64,000 nucleotides of DNA. Source: Neisseria weaveri. Its GTDB lineage: Bacteria; Pseudomonadota; Gammaproteobacteria; Burkholderiales; Neisseriaceae. Of this stretch, positions 17,697 through 25,930 are shown one piece after another. The stretch covers positions 1,860,001 to 1,924,000 of the forward strand of contig NZ_LR134533.1 of NCBI RefSeq assembly GCF_900638685.1. Reading direction: 5' to 3'. The notes under the pieces are model-generated. The model was not told where the DNA came from and searched no databases. It saw only the letters and a list, made by a program, of their open reading frames with translations. Position 1 is the stretch's first letter, and every line of letters begins with the position of its first letter. Made by a program: the position numbers and the translations under genes.

Positions 17697-18356
17697 TCAA
17701 CCGATTTGGGTAACGATGATGACGGTTACGGCTGCTGCGGCAATTGCTGCAATTAATTTGCCGATGCCGGCAAAATTTAATACGGGCAGCTTGCCTTCGA
17801 GATATTTGTAGCCGGTAATCATGGGGGTGATCAAATTATGTTTTTTAACAAATTTGTAGATAAGGATAGTGGCGATATGAATGCCCGCCAAGCCGGCTAA
17901 AATATTGAAAAACAGGATATGGATGCGGCGGGCGGTGCTGCCGGTTTCTTCGCTGACCAAACTGTTCAGATAGCCGTTATTGACGAAAGTGTTTTCGTCG
18001 GCGGCAAACAGTCCGGTGGTTACTTGAAAAGCAACGGCGGCCAGCAGTGCCAAGACCATCAGGGCACCCACGGGATTGTGTCCGGGCTGTTCGTTTTCAC
18101 TGATTTTGCCTTGTGTGTAGCGTATGATTTGGGACGGGCCGCGTACGAAATGGCTGAATTTGGCGGTGTCGCTGCCGAAGAAACCCCAGCAGATTCGGAA
18201 GATGATTAAGCCTAAAACCAACAGGCCGGCGCGCAGGTGCCACTCGAGCCAGCTGCCGCCGGTTTCGGCGCTGTACCACATAAATACGATGGACGCGGCA
18301 AGTGTCCAGTGGAAAATCCGGGTGGGTAAGTCCCAAACTTTTAATTTCTGCTTCAT
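17697..18356 (-). CDS. Cytochrome b561 family membrane protein
   Basis: A 219-residue integral membrane protein of the prokaryotic cytochrome b561 type. It begins KVWDLPTRIFHWTLAASIVF with the first haem-ligand histidine. Further candidate ligands are the histidines of WLEWHLRAGLLVLGLIIFRICWGF-type segment 2 and of ARRIHILFFNILAGLAGIHI. It probably carries two b haems and passes electrons in the inner membrane. The partner is unknown; such proteins often sit beside c-type cytochrome genes, but none is next to it here. The start is the ATG at 18356. Confidence 0.87.
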   Translation of the reverse strand: MKQKLKVWDLPTRIFHWTLAASIVFMWYSAETGGSWLEWHLRAGLLVLGLIIFRICWGFFGSDTAKFSHFVRGPSQIIRYTQGKISENEQPGHNPVGALMVLALLAAVAFQVTTGLFAADENTFVNNGYLNSLVSEETGSTARRIHILFFNILAGLAGIHIATILIYKFVKKHNLITPMITGYKYLEGKLPVLNFAGIGKLIAAIAAAAVTVIIVTQIG

Positions 18357-18393
18357 AAAATACTTTCGTTCTTATATGATGGTTTGTGTCGTT

Positions 18394-18430
18394 TTCAGAC
18401 GGCCTTTGACAGCCATTGAGGCCGTCTGAA
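18394..18430. repeat. Inverted DUS pair between divergent genes
   Basis: TTCAGACGGCCT at 18394-18405 and AGGCCGTCTGAA at 18419-18430 lie between the divergent cytochrome b561 and nnrD genes. Here the pair is upstream of both genes, so it is not an ordinary terminator. Confidence 0.75.
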
Positions 18431-18462
18431 AATATTATAATGGATTTTGTCGGCGGATAATC

Positions 18463-19368
18463 ATGATGTTTTCAAGCTATTACAAAACCTGTTTTTTAGA
18501 CAGACAATTGAGTGAGGCTTCTGCTTTTCCGGAAGTTTTTTCACGCCGCGATGCCGACAGCCATAAGGGTACTTACGGTACGTTGGCGGTGGTCGGTGGT
18601 GCGGCGGGAATGAGCGGTGCGGTGGTAATGGCATCTGTGGCGGCGATGTACAACGGCTGCGGTAAAGTGTGGGCCGGATTCAATCAAAAATCGCTGCCGC
18701 TTCCGGTGATTCCGGAACGGCCTGAGGTGATGTTGGATACTGCTCCAAATTTATTGATGCGTGATGATATCGGTGCTTGGGTGGTCGGTTGCGGCTTGGG
18801 GGTGGATGAAGAATCGGTGCGGTGCGTGTCTGCGGTTTTGTCGTTTGAGAAAAGGCAGCCGGTATTGCTGGACGCGGACGCGTTAAATGTGTTGGCGAAA
18901 GACAAGCATTTGAATCAGACGGCCTGTGCTTATTCGGGTGGTTTGGTGTTAACCCCCCATCCTGCGGAAGCGGCACGTTTGTTGGCTTGCACAACGGCTG
19001 AAGTTCAGGCCGACCGTTTGGCGGCGGTGCAAAAGTTGGCGGAGCATTTCAGTGCTTTTGTCGTGTTGAAAGGGCATAAGAGTTTGGTGTGCACTCCGGA
19101 TGGCGAAGTTTATACCAATCACAGCGGTAATGCCGGATTGGCAACGGCGGGAAGCGGCGATGTGTTAAGCGGATTAATCGGTAGTTTGCTGGCGCAAGGC
19201 ATACAGACGAAACAGGCCGTCTGCGGCGGTGTTTGGCTGCATGGTGCGGCGGCCGATGTATTGCGTGATTCGGAAATCGGTGAAACAGGAATGCTGGCTG
19301 GCGAGTTGGCACCGGCGGCACGGTGGTTGAGAAACCGTTTGATACGCGAGTTTGAATCGCTTGCTTAA
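18463..19368 (+). CDS. nnrD: ADP-dependent NAD(P)H-hydrate dehydratase
   Basis: A 301-residue ribokinase-fold enzyme of the YjeF C-terminal (carbohydrate kinase-like) family, which repairs hydrated NADH/NADPH using ADP. Family motifs: [20 protein letters not shown] near residues 33-52, [32 protein letters not shown] and [19 protein letters not shown] with the catalytic aspartate of the GxGD motif. The epimerase domain that is fused in E. coli (NnrE) is absent, so this is a stand-alone dehydratase. Two tandem ATG codons (18463, 18466) are possible starts. Confidence 0.93.
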   Translation: MMFSSYYKTCFLDRQLSEASAFPEVFSRRDADSHKGTYGTLAVVGGAAGMSGAVVMASVAAMYNGCGKVWAGFNQKSLPLPVIPERPEVMLDTAPNLLMRDDIGAWVVGCGLGVDEESVRCVSAVLSFEKRQPVLLDADALNVLAKDKHLNQTACAYSGGLVLTPHPAEAARLLACTTAEVQADRLAAVQKLAEHFSAFVVLKGHKSLVCTPDGEVYTNHSGNAGLATAGSGDVLSGLIGSLLAQGIQTKQAVCGGVWLHGAAADVLRDSEIGETGMLAGELAPAARWLRNRLIREFESLA

Positions 19369-19371
19369 TTG

Positions 19372-19404
19372 AAAAGGCTTGTATCGTCGGGATACAAGCC
19401 TTTT
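19372..19404. terminator. Strong bidirectional terminator between nnrD and the feo operon
   Basis: A perfect 14-bp stem AAAAGGCTTGTATC / GATACAAGCCTTTT with a 5-base loop. It has A and T runs on the two sides and lies between convergent transcription units. Confidence 0.88.
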
Positions 19405-19417
19405 GGTTTGCCGTTTG

Positions 19418-19558
19418 TTAATGGCAGCCGCCTGATTTTCCGCCGCAGCGGTCGCAGCCGCTGCAGGGCGATGAGGATTTTTTAGGCAATACAAATTTTC
19501 TAATCAGATACCAAACGCTCAATAGCACAATTGCCCCGACAATCAGATATTGGATCAT
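19418..19558 (-). CDS. FeoB-associated Cys-rich membrane protein
   Basis: A 46-residue protein: one hydrophobic helix (about residues 3-19, YLIVGAIVLLSVWYLI), a short basic stretch (RKFVLPKK), then a Cys-rich tail PCSGCDRCGGKSGGCH. Its ATG overlaps the feoB stop in an ATGA arrangement, so translation is coupled to FeoB. Small proteins of this layout after feoB are known as FeoB-associated Cys-rich membrane proteins. A role in handling Fe2+ or in complex assembly is plausible but unproven. Confidence 0.85.
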   Translation of the reverse strand: MIQYLIVGAIVLLSVWYLIRKFVLPKKSSSPCSGCDRCGGKSGGCH

Positions 19559-21420
19559 GACAAAATCCTTGAAGTTGTTTGGTAAACCACAAATGCAAAG
19601 AAGTAGGCCAATACCAGCAGATAGGCAGTCATAGCGAAGGTTTGTTTGGCTGATTTGGTTTCACGCTTGATAACGGCAATGGTTGCCATACACATCGGAG
19701 CGTAGATATACCAAGTCAGGAAAGCAAAAGCGGTGGGTAAACCCCAATCGGTATGTACAATCGGAATCAAGGCGTTTTGGATGGCATCTTCGGAATCGGC
19801 GCCGACTGCGTATACCGTTCCCAAAGCGGCTACCACCACTTCGCGTGCGGCAATGCCCGGAATCATGGCGATACACATTTCCCAAGTAAAGCCCAAAGGT
19901 GCGAACAGCGGCTGGATTGCGCGTCCGAGCATGCCGGCATAGCTGTAATCGATGGCCGCACCGCTTGCGCCTTCCGGTGCGGCAGGGAAGCTGACTAAAA
20001 CCCACAAAATCACCGACAAAGCGAAAATAACCGTACCGGCGCGTTTTAAGAAGGCATAAACCCTATCCCAAAGGCTGGTCAGAATATGTTTGAAATTAGG
20101 CATACGGAATGTAGGCAGTTCCATCAAAAGCGGGAAGCGTTGAACCTGTCCGTTTCTTCTGGCCAAGCGTTTCATCACGTAGGCAGTTAAAGCGGCGGAA
20201 AGAATGCCTGCCAGATAAAGGCCGAACAGGGTTAAGCCTTGCAGGTTGAAAACACCTAAAACCGTCTGCTGAGGAATGACCGCCGCAATAATCAGCGCGT
20301 AAACCGGCAGACGTGCAGAGCATGTCAGCATCGGTGCAATGGCAATGGTTACCAATCTTTCACGCGGGTCTTGAATGGTGCGCGCCGACATCACGGCGGG
20401 CACGGCGCAGGCGAAGCTGGAGAGTAGGGGAATAAAGGTTCTGCCTGAAAGACCGGTGGTGGCGAGCATATTGTCTAACAGAAATGCGGCACGCGGCAGA
20501 TAGCCGGAATCCTCCAACAGCAAAATAAAAGCAAACAAGATGGTAATTTGGGGCAGGAAAACCAAAACGCTCCCGATACCGGCAATCACGCCGTCAACCA
20601 GCAAATCGGTCAAAATTCCGGCCGGCAGGGTAGCGGCAATCCATTCTCCCAGCGCACCGAAGCTGTCTTCGATAAAACCCATCAACGGTTCGGACCAAGA
20701 ATAAACCGCTTGGAATACCAGCATTAATACAGTCAGCAGGATAATCATGCCCCACACGGGATGCAGAAAAATACTGTCTAAACGTCTGTGCCAGGCAGGC
20801 ATTTGGATTTCCGAACGGACAACTTGGCTCAAAATATTTTCCACTTTGGCATAGAGTTGCTTACTGTCGAGCTTTTCCAAAGTCTGTTCGACATCTTCTT
20901 TCGGTTGGAAGCGGACGGTACGGCGCGGCAGTTGATTCACCGCCTCGCGCACGGCACGGATGCTTTCGCTGCGGACGGCTGCCGTTTCCAAAACCGGCAT
21001 ACCCAATAATTGCGACAGTTTTTCCACATCGATTTTCAGTCCGCGTGCTTGTGCAATGTCGCTCAAGTTGAGGGAAACCAGCATGGGCAGGCCCAGCGTT
21101 TTCAGTTCCAATACCATGCGCAGGGTCATGCGCAGATTGGTGGCGTCGGCAACGGCAATGACGGCATCCGGAGTGATACCGAATTTACCCAATACCATAT
21201 CGCGGGTTACCGCTTCATCGGGGCTGGTGGTCCGCAGGCTGTAAGTGCCGGGCAGGTCGATAATGCGGACATGGTGGTCATCGCTGAACACACCTTCGCG
21301 GCGGTCAACGGTAACGCCGGGGTAGTTCGCCACTTTGGCATTCGAGCCGGTAAGGCCGTTGAATAAGACGGTTTTGCCGCAGTTGGGCGCACCGACAAGG
21401 GCAAAATAACTTAATTCCAT
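19555..21420 (-). CDS. feoB: Ferrous iron transporter FeoB
   Basis: A 621-residue inner-membrane Fe2+ transporter. The N-terminal G domain has GAPNCGKTVLFNGLTG (P loop, about residues 11-26), NYPGVTVDRREG (switch I), DLPGTYSL (G3) and NLSD (G4). A helical region (about 170-220) leads to a membrane domain with two Gate-type motifs, around FIPLLSSFACAVPAVMSART and GIAAREVVVAALGTVYAVG. It is shorter than E. coli FeoB (773) at the C-terminus. It follows feoA by 56 bases and overlaps the Cys-rich gene after it, giving feoA-feoB-Cys-rich protein. No clear Fur box was found upstream of the operon. Confidence 0.96.
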   Translation of the reverse strand: MELSYFALVGAPNCGKTVLFNGLTGSNAKVANYPGVTVDRREGVFSDDHHVRIIDLPGTYSLRTTSPDEAVTRDMVLGKFGITPDAVIAVADATNLRMTLRMVLELKTLGLPMLVSLNLSDIAQARGLKIDVEKLSQLLGMPVLETAAVRSESIRAVREAVNQLPRRTVRFQPKEDVEQTLEKLDSKQLYAKVENILSQVVRSEIQMPAWHRRLDSIFLHPVWGMIILLTVLMLVFQAVYSWSEPLMGFIEDSFGALGEWIAATLPAGILTDLLVDGVIAGIGSVLVFLPQITILFAFILLLEDSGYLPRAAFLLDNMLATTGLSGRTFIPLLSSFACAVPAVMSARTIQDPRERLVTIAIAPMLTCSARLPVYALIIAAVIPQQTVLGVFNLQGLTLFGLYLAGILSAALTAYVMKRLARRNGQVQRFPLLMELPTFRMPNFKHILTSLWDRVYAFLKRAGTVIFALSVILWVLVSFPAAPEGASGAAIDYSYAGMLGRAIQPLFAPLGFTWEMCIAMIPGIAAREVVVAALGTVYAVGADSEDAIQNALIPIVHTDWGLPTAFAFLTWYIYAPMCMATIAVIKRETKSAKQTFAMTAYLLVLAYFFAFVVYQTTSRILS

Positions 21421-21457
21421 AGTAATGTTCCTTTTTTCAGGCGGCCTCTTGTTTGGC

Positions 21458-21469
21458 AGGTCGTCTGAA
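21458..21469 (+). repeat. Variant uptake sequence AGGTCGTCTGAA
   Basis: Lies between feoA and feoB. It pairs imperfectly with TTCAGGCGGCCT near 21436. AGGTCGTCTGAA is the uptake variant reported for the N. mucosa/sicca group. Confidence 0.8.
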
Positions 21470-21476
21470 CCATGAT

Positions 21477-21740
21477 TCAGGGATTAACGCGGCACAGGAT
21501 TTTCGAGGCTTCGGCTTGGCGTAGAGAAAATTGCGATTGGTTGCCTAAGCGGACGGCGTAAGGGCCGTGTCCGAGCGGGCCGACGGCAATGACGACAACA
21601 GGCATGCCGTCTGAAAAACCCAAGTCGGCAAGGCGGCGGCCGACTTGTGCGTCCAATACGCCGAATTCGGGATTGGGAACAATAGATTCGATTTGGGCAC
21701 TCACACCTTTGCCCAAGCGGGTTAAAGGAACGGTAGTCAT
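21477..21740 (-). CDS. feoA: Ferrous iron transport protein FeoA
   Basis: An 87-residue SH3-like cytosolic protein that regulates or stabilises FeoB. It contains RRLADLGFSDGMPVVVIA, the typical FeoA core, and ends QAEASKILCRVNP. Its PLGHGPYAVRLGNQSQFSLR matches the second half of the fold. An AT-type uptake word (21604-21615) lies inside the coding sequence and encodes part of FSDGM. It is the first gene of the feo operon. The ATG is at 21740. Confidence 0.93.
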   Translation of the reverse strand: MTTVPLTRLGKGVSAQIESIVPNPEFGVLDAQVGRRLADLGFSDGMPVVVIAVGPLGHGPYAVRLGNQSQFSLRQAEASKILCRVNP

Positions 21741-22067
21741 GTTGGCTAACTTTCTTGTTTGGTTTGTGTGCGGCAGTAATCGGATTGCTGCCGACAGTAA
21801 GTGTGAAGCGTTTAATATTGAATTAAGGTAAATAAAATTGATTTTTATTTATATATTATGATATGCCTTTTACCTATGATTTGCAACGAAATTAATGCCG
21901 CCGGATGTGATATTTCCCGGCGGCATTAATAATATAAAAACAATTTTCAGACGGCTTGCTGCGGCTTGCCCGATAAGCTCTGATTTACCGCAGAAGCAAT
22001 CGGCAACAAGGCATGTTTACCGCCATTTTAGGCGGCATAACATTAATATCGTATATCGTATATCGGA
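21741..22067. other. Intergenic region upstream of feoA
   Basis: 327 bases, AT-rich in the middle (about 21820-21890), as expected for a promoter region. It holds a GC hairpin at 21891-21930 and one single DUS near 21949. I looked for Fur and FNR sites for feoA and saw none that I would defend. Confidence 0.5.
21891..21930. terminator. GC hairpin between feoA and the acidic protein gene
   Basis: A perfect 14-bp stem ATTAATGCCGCCGG / CCGGCGGCATTAAT with a 12-base loop. It lacks a long T run, so the terminator call is moderate. It lies about 140 bases beyond the stop of the minus-strand gene at 22068. Confidence 0.5.
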
Positions 22068-22403
22068 TTAATGATGCTGGTCGCGGCAGTGTTCGTCGTG
22101 TTCATGGTCTTCGTTGCAGGCGGCAAACCAAGCATCGTCGTCGCCGTCGAACTCTTCCACTTCGTCAAATTCGCCGTTTTCCGCAAGCGCCACCAATTCT
22201 TCCAAATCGTGTGCGCCTTCCACCCAAAAGCAGGGAATATCCGGCGGCGTATCCGGCGCAAGAACGGCGGCCAAGCCTTCATGCCATGCCAGCCAGTAGC
22301 CGTTGGCCGTCTGAACAAATTGTGCGTCGGGGTGGATGCTTTCGCCTTTGGTGTTGACCAGCATGCGTTCGGTGATTTCCGTTTGAAAGGGCAGTATTTT
22401 CAT
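22068..22403 (-). CDS. Conserved-looking acidic/His-rich hypothetical protein
   Basis: A 111-residue soluble protein that I do not recognise. The N-terminal 75 residues look like a compact domain (LPFQTEITERMLVNTKG, ANGYWLAWHEGLAAVL, FWVEGAHDLEELVALA). The C-terminal 35 residues are extremely acidic and then rich in histidine with two cysteines (FDGDDDAWFAACNEDHEHDE, then HCRDQHH), which could bind metal. It is transcribed divergently from uvrB from what looks like a mirror-image promoter. The feo operon lies downstream on the same strand. The gene is supported by a correctly placed -10 element and by its own DUS-bounded unit. Confidence 0.7.
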   Translation of the reverse strand: MKILPFQTEITERMLVNTKGESIHPDAQFVQTANGYWLAWHEGLAAVLAPDTPPDIPCFWVEGAHDLEELVALAENGEFDEVEEFDGDDDAWFAACNEDHEHDEHCRDQHH

Positions 22404-22434
22404 TGTGAGATCCGTTAAGGTTTGGAAATAGCAA

Positions 22435-22498
22435 GCATTATAACAAAGGCCGTCTGAAAACGCGGCGGCAGCTTTTCAGACGGCCTTTGTTATAATGC
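22435..22498. promoter_or_regulatory. Mirror-image divergent promoter in an extended DUS palindrome
   Basis: A perfect 26-bp inverted repeat (22435-22460 and 22473-22498) with a 12-base loop. Each arm contains GCATTATAACAA joined to AGGCCGTCTGAA. The outer ends give TGTTATAAT, an extended -10 element, facing outward on both strands: TATAAT at 22491-22496 on plus and at 22442-22437 on minus. Predicted starts lie about 30 bases before the uvrB ATG and about 27 bases before the ATG of the 111-residue gene. Confidence 0.6.
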
Positions 22499-22532
22499 TA
22501 TGTTTCTGTTTTTAATAAAGCCGGGCCGCATC

Positions 22533-24563
22533 ATGCAAGTGATTCAATACGAAAATTCCCCCTTCAAACTCCACCAGCCTTTTCCCCCCGCCGGCGACCA
22601 ACCCACCGCCATTGCCGGCCTGCTCGAAGGGCTTTCAGACGGCCTCGCTTACCAAACCCTGCTCGGCGTAACCGGCTCGGGCAAAACCTACACCATGGCC
22701 AACGTGATTGCCCAAAGCGGCCGCCCCGCCATCATCATGGCGCACAACAAAACGCTGGCGGCGCAGCTTTATGCCGAGATGCGCGAGTTTTTCCCCGAAA
22801 ACGCAGTAGAATACTTCGTTTCCTATTACGACTATTACCAGCCCGAAGCCTATGTGCCGTCGCGCGATTTATTTATCGAAAAAGATTCCGCGATTAACGA
22901 ACACATCGAGCAGATGCGCCTTTCCGCCACCAAAAACCTGATGACGCGCAACGACGTGATTATCGTCGCCACCGTGTCCGCCATCTACGGTATCGGCGAC
23001 CCCACCGAGTATCAACAAATGGTGCTTTCCGTAAAAGAAGGCGACATCATCGAACAGCGCGACATCATCTCCACCCTCGTTTCCATGCAATACGAGCGCG
23101 GCGAAATGGATTTCAAACGCGGCTCCTTCCGCGTGCGCGGCGACGTAATCGACGTGTATCCCGCCGAAAGCTCCGACAACGCCTTGCGCATCAGCCTGTT
23201 TGACGACGAAATCGACCGCCTCGACCTCTTCGACCCGCTCACCGGCGGCAACATCCAGCGCGTCGGCCGCTACACCGTGTTCCCTTCCAGCCACTACGTT
23301 ACCCCGCGCGACACCGTGCTGCGCGCCTGCGAAAGCATCAAGCAGGAATTGCGCGAACGCATTGATTTCTTTACCAAAGAAAACCGACCCGTCGAAACCC
23401 AACGCATCGAACAGCGCACCCGCTTCGACCTCGAAATGCTCTACGAAATGGGCTTTTGCAAAGGCATCGAAAACTACTCGCGCCACTTTTCCGGCAAAAA
23501 AGAAGGCGAACCGCCGCCCACATTGATGGATTATCTGCCCGACAACGCCATCATGTTTATCGACGAAAGCCACGTTACCGTTACCCAAATCGGCGGCATG
23601 TACAAAGGCGACGCTAGCCGCAAACAAAACCTCGTCGATTACGGCTTCCGCCTGCCTTCAGCCCGCGACAACCGCCCGCTCAAATTCCACGAATTTGAAA
23701 AAATCATGCCGCAAACCATCTTCGTTTCCGCCACACCCGCCAAATACGAAGAAGAACACGCCGGCCAAGTGGTCGAGCAAGTCGTGCGCCCCACCGGCCT
23801 GGTCGATCCGCAAATCGAAATCCGCCCCGTCGCCACCCAAGTCGACGATTTAATGAGCGAAATCAACGACCGCATCCAAAAAGGCGAGCGCGTACTCGTT
23901 ACCACCCTCACCAAACGCATGGCGGAACAACTCACCGACTATTACAGCGAACTCGGCATCAAAGTGCGCTACCTGCACAGCGATATCGATACTGTTGAAC
24001 GCGTTGAAATCATTAGAGATTTGCGGCTTGGACTGTTTGACGTACTCGTCGGCATCAACCTCTTGCGCGAAGGCCTCGACATCCCTGAAGTCTCCCTCGT
24101 CGCCATCCTCGACGCCGACAAAGAAGGCTTCCTGCGCTCGCACCGCAGCCTGATTCAAACCATAGGCCGCGCCGCGCGCAACGTGAACGGCGTCGCCATC
24201 CTGTACGCCGACAAAATCACTGACTCCATGAAAGCCGCCATCGATGAAACCGAACGCCGCCGCGAAAAACAGATTAAATTCAACGAAGAACACGGCATCG
24301 TGCCGAAACAGATTACCAAGCAAGTGAAAGACATCATCGACGGCGTATATCACGACGATTCAGGCAGCACCAAAGGCAAAGGCCGTCTGAAAACCAAAGT
24401 GAAAGTGGGCGAAATCCATACCGAAGAAGACGCCATTAAAGAAATCGCCAAACTCGAAAAAGCCATGCAGCAAGCGGCAAGGGATTTGCAGTTTGAAGAA
24501 GCGGCGGTGTTGCGGGATAAGATACGGGGGATTAAGGAAGGGTTGTTGTTTGGGGCAGAGTGA
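22533..24563 (+). CDS. uvrB: Excinuclease ABC subunit B
   Basis: A 676-residue helicase-like subunit of nucleotide excision repair. It has Walker [14 protein letters not shown] (about residues 44-56), the beta-hairpin [16 protein letters not shown]-type FIDESHVT, motif [17 protein letters not shown] and [12 protein letters not shown], and the C-terminal UVR motif ([18 protein letters not shown]) that contacts UvrC. The start is the ATG at 22533; an in-frame ATG at 22500 (MFLFLIK...) overlaps the promoter and is unlikely. Codons are strongly C-ending and the coding strand is C/A-rich, unlike most neighbours. Two DUS words lie inside the gene (near 22635 and 24383). Confidence 0.97.
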   Translation: MQVIQYENSPFKLHQPFPPAGDQPTAIAGLLEGLSDGLAYQTLLGVTGSGKTYTMANVIAQSGRPAIIMAHNKTLAAQLYAEMREFFPENAVEYFVSYYDYYQPEAYVPSRDLFIEKDSAINEHIEQMRLSATKNLMTRNDVIIVATVSAIYGIGDPTEYQQMVLSVKEGDIIEQRDIISTLVSMQYERGEMDFKRGSFRVRGDVIDVYPAESSDNALRISLFDDEIDRLDLFDPLTGGNIQRVGRYTVFPSSHYVTPRDTVLRACESIKQELRERIDFFTKENRPVETQRIEQRTRFDLEMLYEMGFCKGIENYSRHFSGKKEGEPPPTLMDYLPDNAIMFIDESHVTVTQIGGMYKGDASRKQNLVDYGFRLPSARDNRPLKFHEFEKIMPQTIFVSATPAKYEEEHAGQVVEQVVRPTGLVDPQIEIRPVATQVDDLMSEINDRIQKGERVLVTTLTKRMAEQLTDYYSELGIKVRYLHSDIDTVERVEIIRDLRLGLFDVLVGINLLREGLDIPEVSLVAILDADKEGFLRSHRSLIQTIGRAARNVNGVAILYADKITDSMKAAIDETERRREKQIKFNEEHGIVPKQITKQVKDIIDGVYHDDSGSTKGKGRLKTKVKVGEIHTEEDAIKEIAKLEKAMQQAARDLQFEEAAVLRDKIRGIKEGLLFGAE

Positions 24564-24599
24564 GAGAAATATTCATTTCTAAATTAAGAAAGGGATTAT

Positions 24600-25634
24600 A
24601 TGAATTATATTAAAATATTAGATTGGAACAATATTTCTGAAAAATATAATCGCAGCACAATATTACTTGGAAATGGTGCAAGTATTGCTGTTAACAATTG
24701 TTTTAATTATCAATCATTGCTAAATATAGCTAAACAAAAATTTAAGCAAAAAAGTGTTGAAAAATTATTTAAGCATTTTGAAACAGATGATTTTGAGTTA
24801 ATCCTTAGATTAGTCTGGCAAGGAAAAGAAATTATTGATATTGTAAAAAATCATGATTGTATACATTATCGCACATTGACGTGGGCATATGAAGATATTA
24901 GAAACGGTTTGATTGAATCAGTTAGGGAAGTACATCCTAACTATTCTTCTATTGGCATAAATCAATTAGAGAAAATTTCTAATTTTTTAAGAAATTTTAA
25001 TACAGTAATATCGTTGAACTATGACTTGATAGTTTATTGGGCATCTTTAAACGAGAAGGATAAGAAAGATAGTCCTTATAGCTTTAAAGATTGTTTTATA
25101 CACAAGGAGTTTAAAGATGACTGGACAGACTTGAGGAAGCCTTATAAGGCTAAACAACACTGCACTTTAATCTTTTACCCTCATGGAAATTTAATCTTAC
25201 ATAAAGATATAAAATCATCTGAATTTAAATTATCTTCTTATGAAGATAGTCATTTATTAGAAACGATATTGAATGCATGGAAGAAAGGGAATATATCGCC
25301 ATTATTTGTTAGTGAAGGTACAGCAAAGCAAAAAATAAAATCAATTAGAGATAGTTATTATTTATCTGTTGTTTATAGAGAAGTTCTGACCGAAAAAAAA
25401 GAAAGTTTGGTTGTTTATGGTTGGGGTTTTGGAGAACAAGATATGCATATCTTGAAGCAAATGAAAAATTGCGGGATTAAAAACATTGCAGTATCTGTTT
25501 ATAATGGAGATATGGAATATTGTTTCAATGTTCGAAGGTTAATAAAAAGAGAACTGGAAAATCCTTCAGAAAGAGAAGATTCTATAAATGTAGAGTTTTT
25601 TCATAGCAATAGTGAAGGTTGTTGGATTTATTAA
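24600..25634 (+). CDS. SIR2-like (DUF4917-type) protein
   Basis: A 344-residue protein of markedly AT-rich composition. It shows a SIR2-like Rossmann pattern: STILLGNGASIAVNNCFNYQ (residues 19-38) with the nucleotide-binding GNGAS, VISLNYDLIVYWA (about 137-149) with the NYD motif, LIFYPHGNLILHKD (about 190-203) with the conserved HG, and LVVYGWGFGEQDMHILKQM (about 271-289) with the late Gly/Asp motif. This order is what I associate with DUF4917. SIR2-like proteins bind NAD and several act in phage defence, but no partner gene is present here. The ATG at 24600 follows AAAGGGA. The sequence suggests horizontal acquisition. Confidence 0.72.
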   Translation: MNYIKILDWNNISEKYNRSTILLGNGASIAVNNCFNYQSLLNIAKQKFKQKSVEKLFKHFETDDFELILRLVWQGKEIIDIVKNHDCIHYRTLTWAYEDIRNGLIESVREVHPNYSSIGINQLEKISNFLRNFNTVISLNYDLIVYWASLNEKDKKDSPYSFKDCFIHKEFKDDWTDLRKPYKAKQHCTLIFYPHGNLILHKDIKSSEFKLSSYEDSHLLETILNAWKKGNISPLFVSEGTAKQKIKSIRDSYYLSVVYREVLTEKKESLVVYGWGFGEQDMHILKQMKNCGIKNIAVSVYNGDMEYCFNVRRLIKRELENPSEREDSINVEFFHSNSEGCWIY

Positions 25635-25664
25635 TTGAATTAGAATCAAGCATAGCCTACGTGC

Positions 25665-25692
25665 GTAGGGTGTGTGTCACCGGCACGCACAC
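25665..25692. repeat. REP-like hairpin of a second type (GTAG head)
   Basis: GTAG is followed by an imperfect hairpin GTGTGTG / CACGCAC with a 7-base loop. The architecture matches REP elements with a GTAG head, but the stem sequence differs from the REP units next to it. A related CCTA(C/T)GTGCGTAGGG stretch recurs at 26948-26962. Confidence 0.45.
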
Positions 25693-25787
25693 ATTGCCGG
25701 AATCCCTGCCCCCGCGTGCGTGGCTCGCATCGCTAAACTACCTGAAAATAAACATCGAGGCCGTCCGAAAATATTTTTTCAGCAAGC

Positions 25788-25884
25788 GTAGGTCGGATAC
25801 TTGTATCCGACATAATGGTGGTATTGTCGAAACATGCAATCATTGTGATGATGCCTAAATGTCGGATTCGAGAATCCGACCTAC
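25788..25884. repeat. Paired REP element (BIME), copy 1
   Basis: Two REP units in inverted orientation, 49 bases apart. Unit 1 is at 25788-25811 (GTAG head, then GTCGGATAC / GTATCCGAC hairpin). Unit 2 is at 25861-25884 on the opposite strand (hairpin GTCGGATTC / GAATCCGAC, GTAG head). Similarity to copy 2 continues about 38 bases beyond unit 2, up to the ribosome site of the transposase gene. Confidence 0.88.
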
Positions 25885-25930
25885 GTCTTGTATCATTTGT
25901 ATGGATCAATTCATATAACAAGGGGAAACC

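Noticed and set aside
21741-21900. Fur or FNR box for the feo operon
   Set aside because: The AT-rich stretch has no adequate match to GATAATGATAATCATTATC or to TTGATnnnnATCAA.
22869-23627. A 252-codon minus-strand ORF inside uvrB
   Set aside because: It is a shadow of uvrB, caused by its strong codon bias. There is no ribosome site or known domain.
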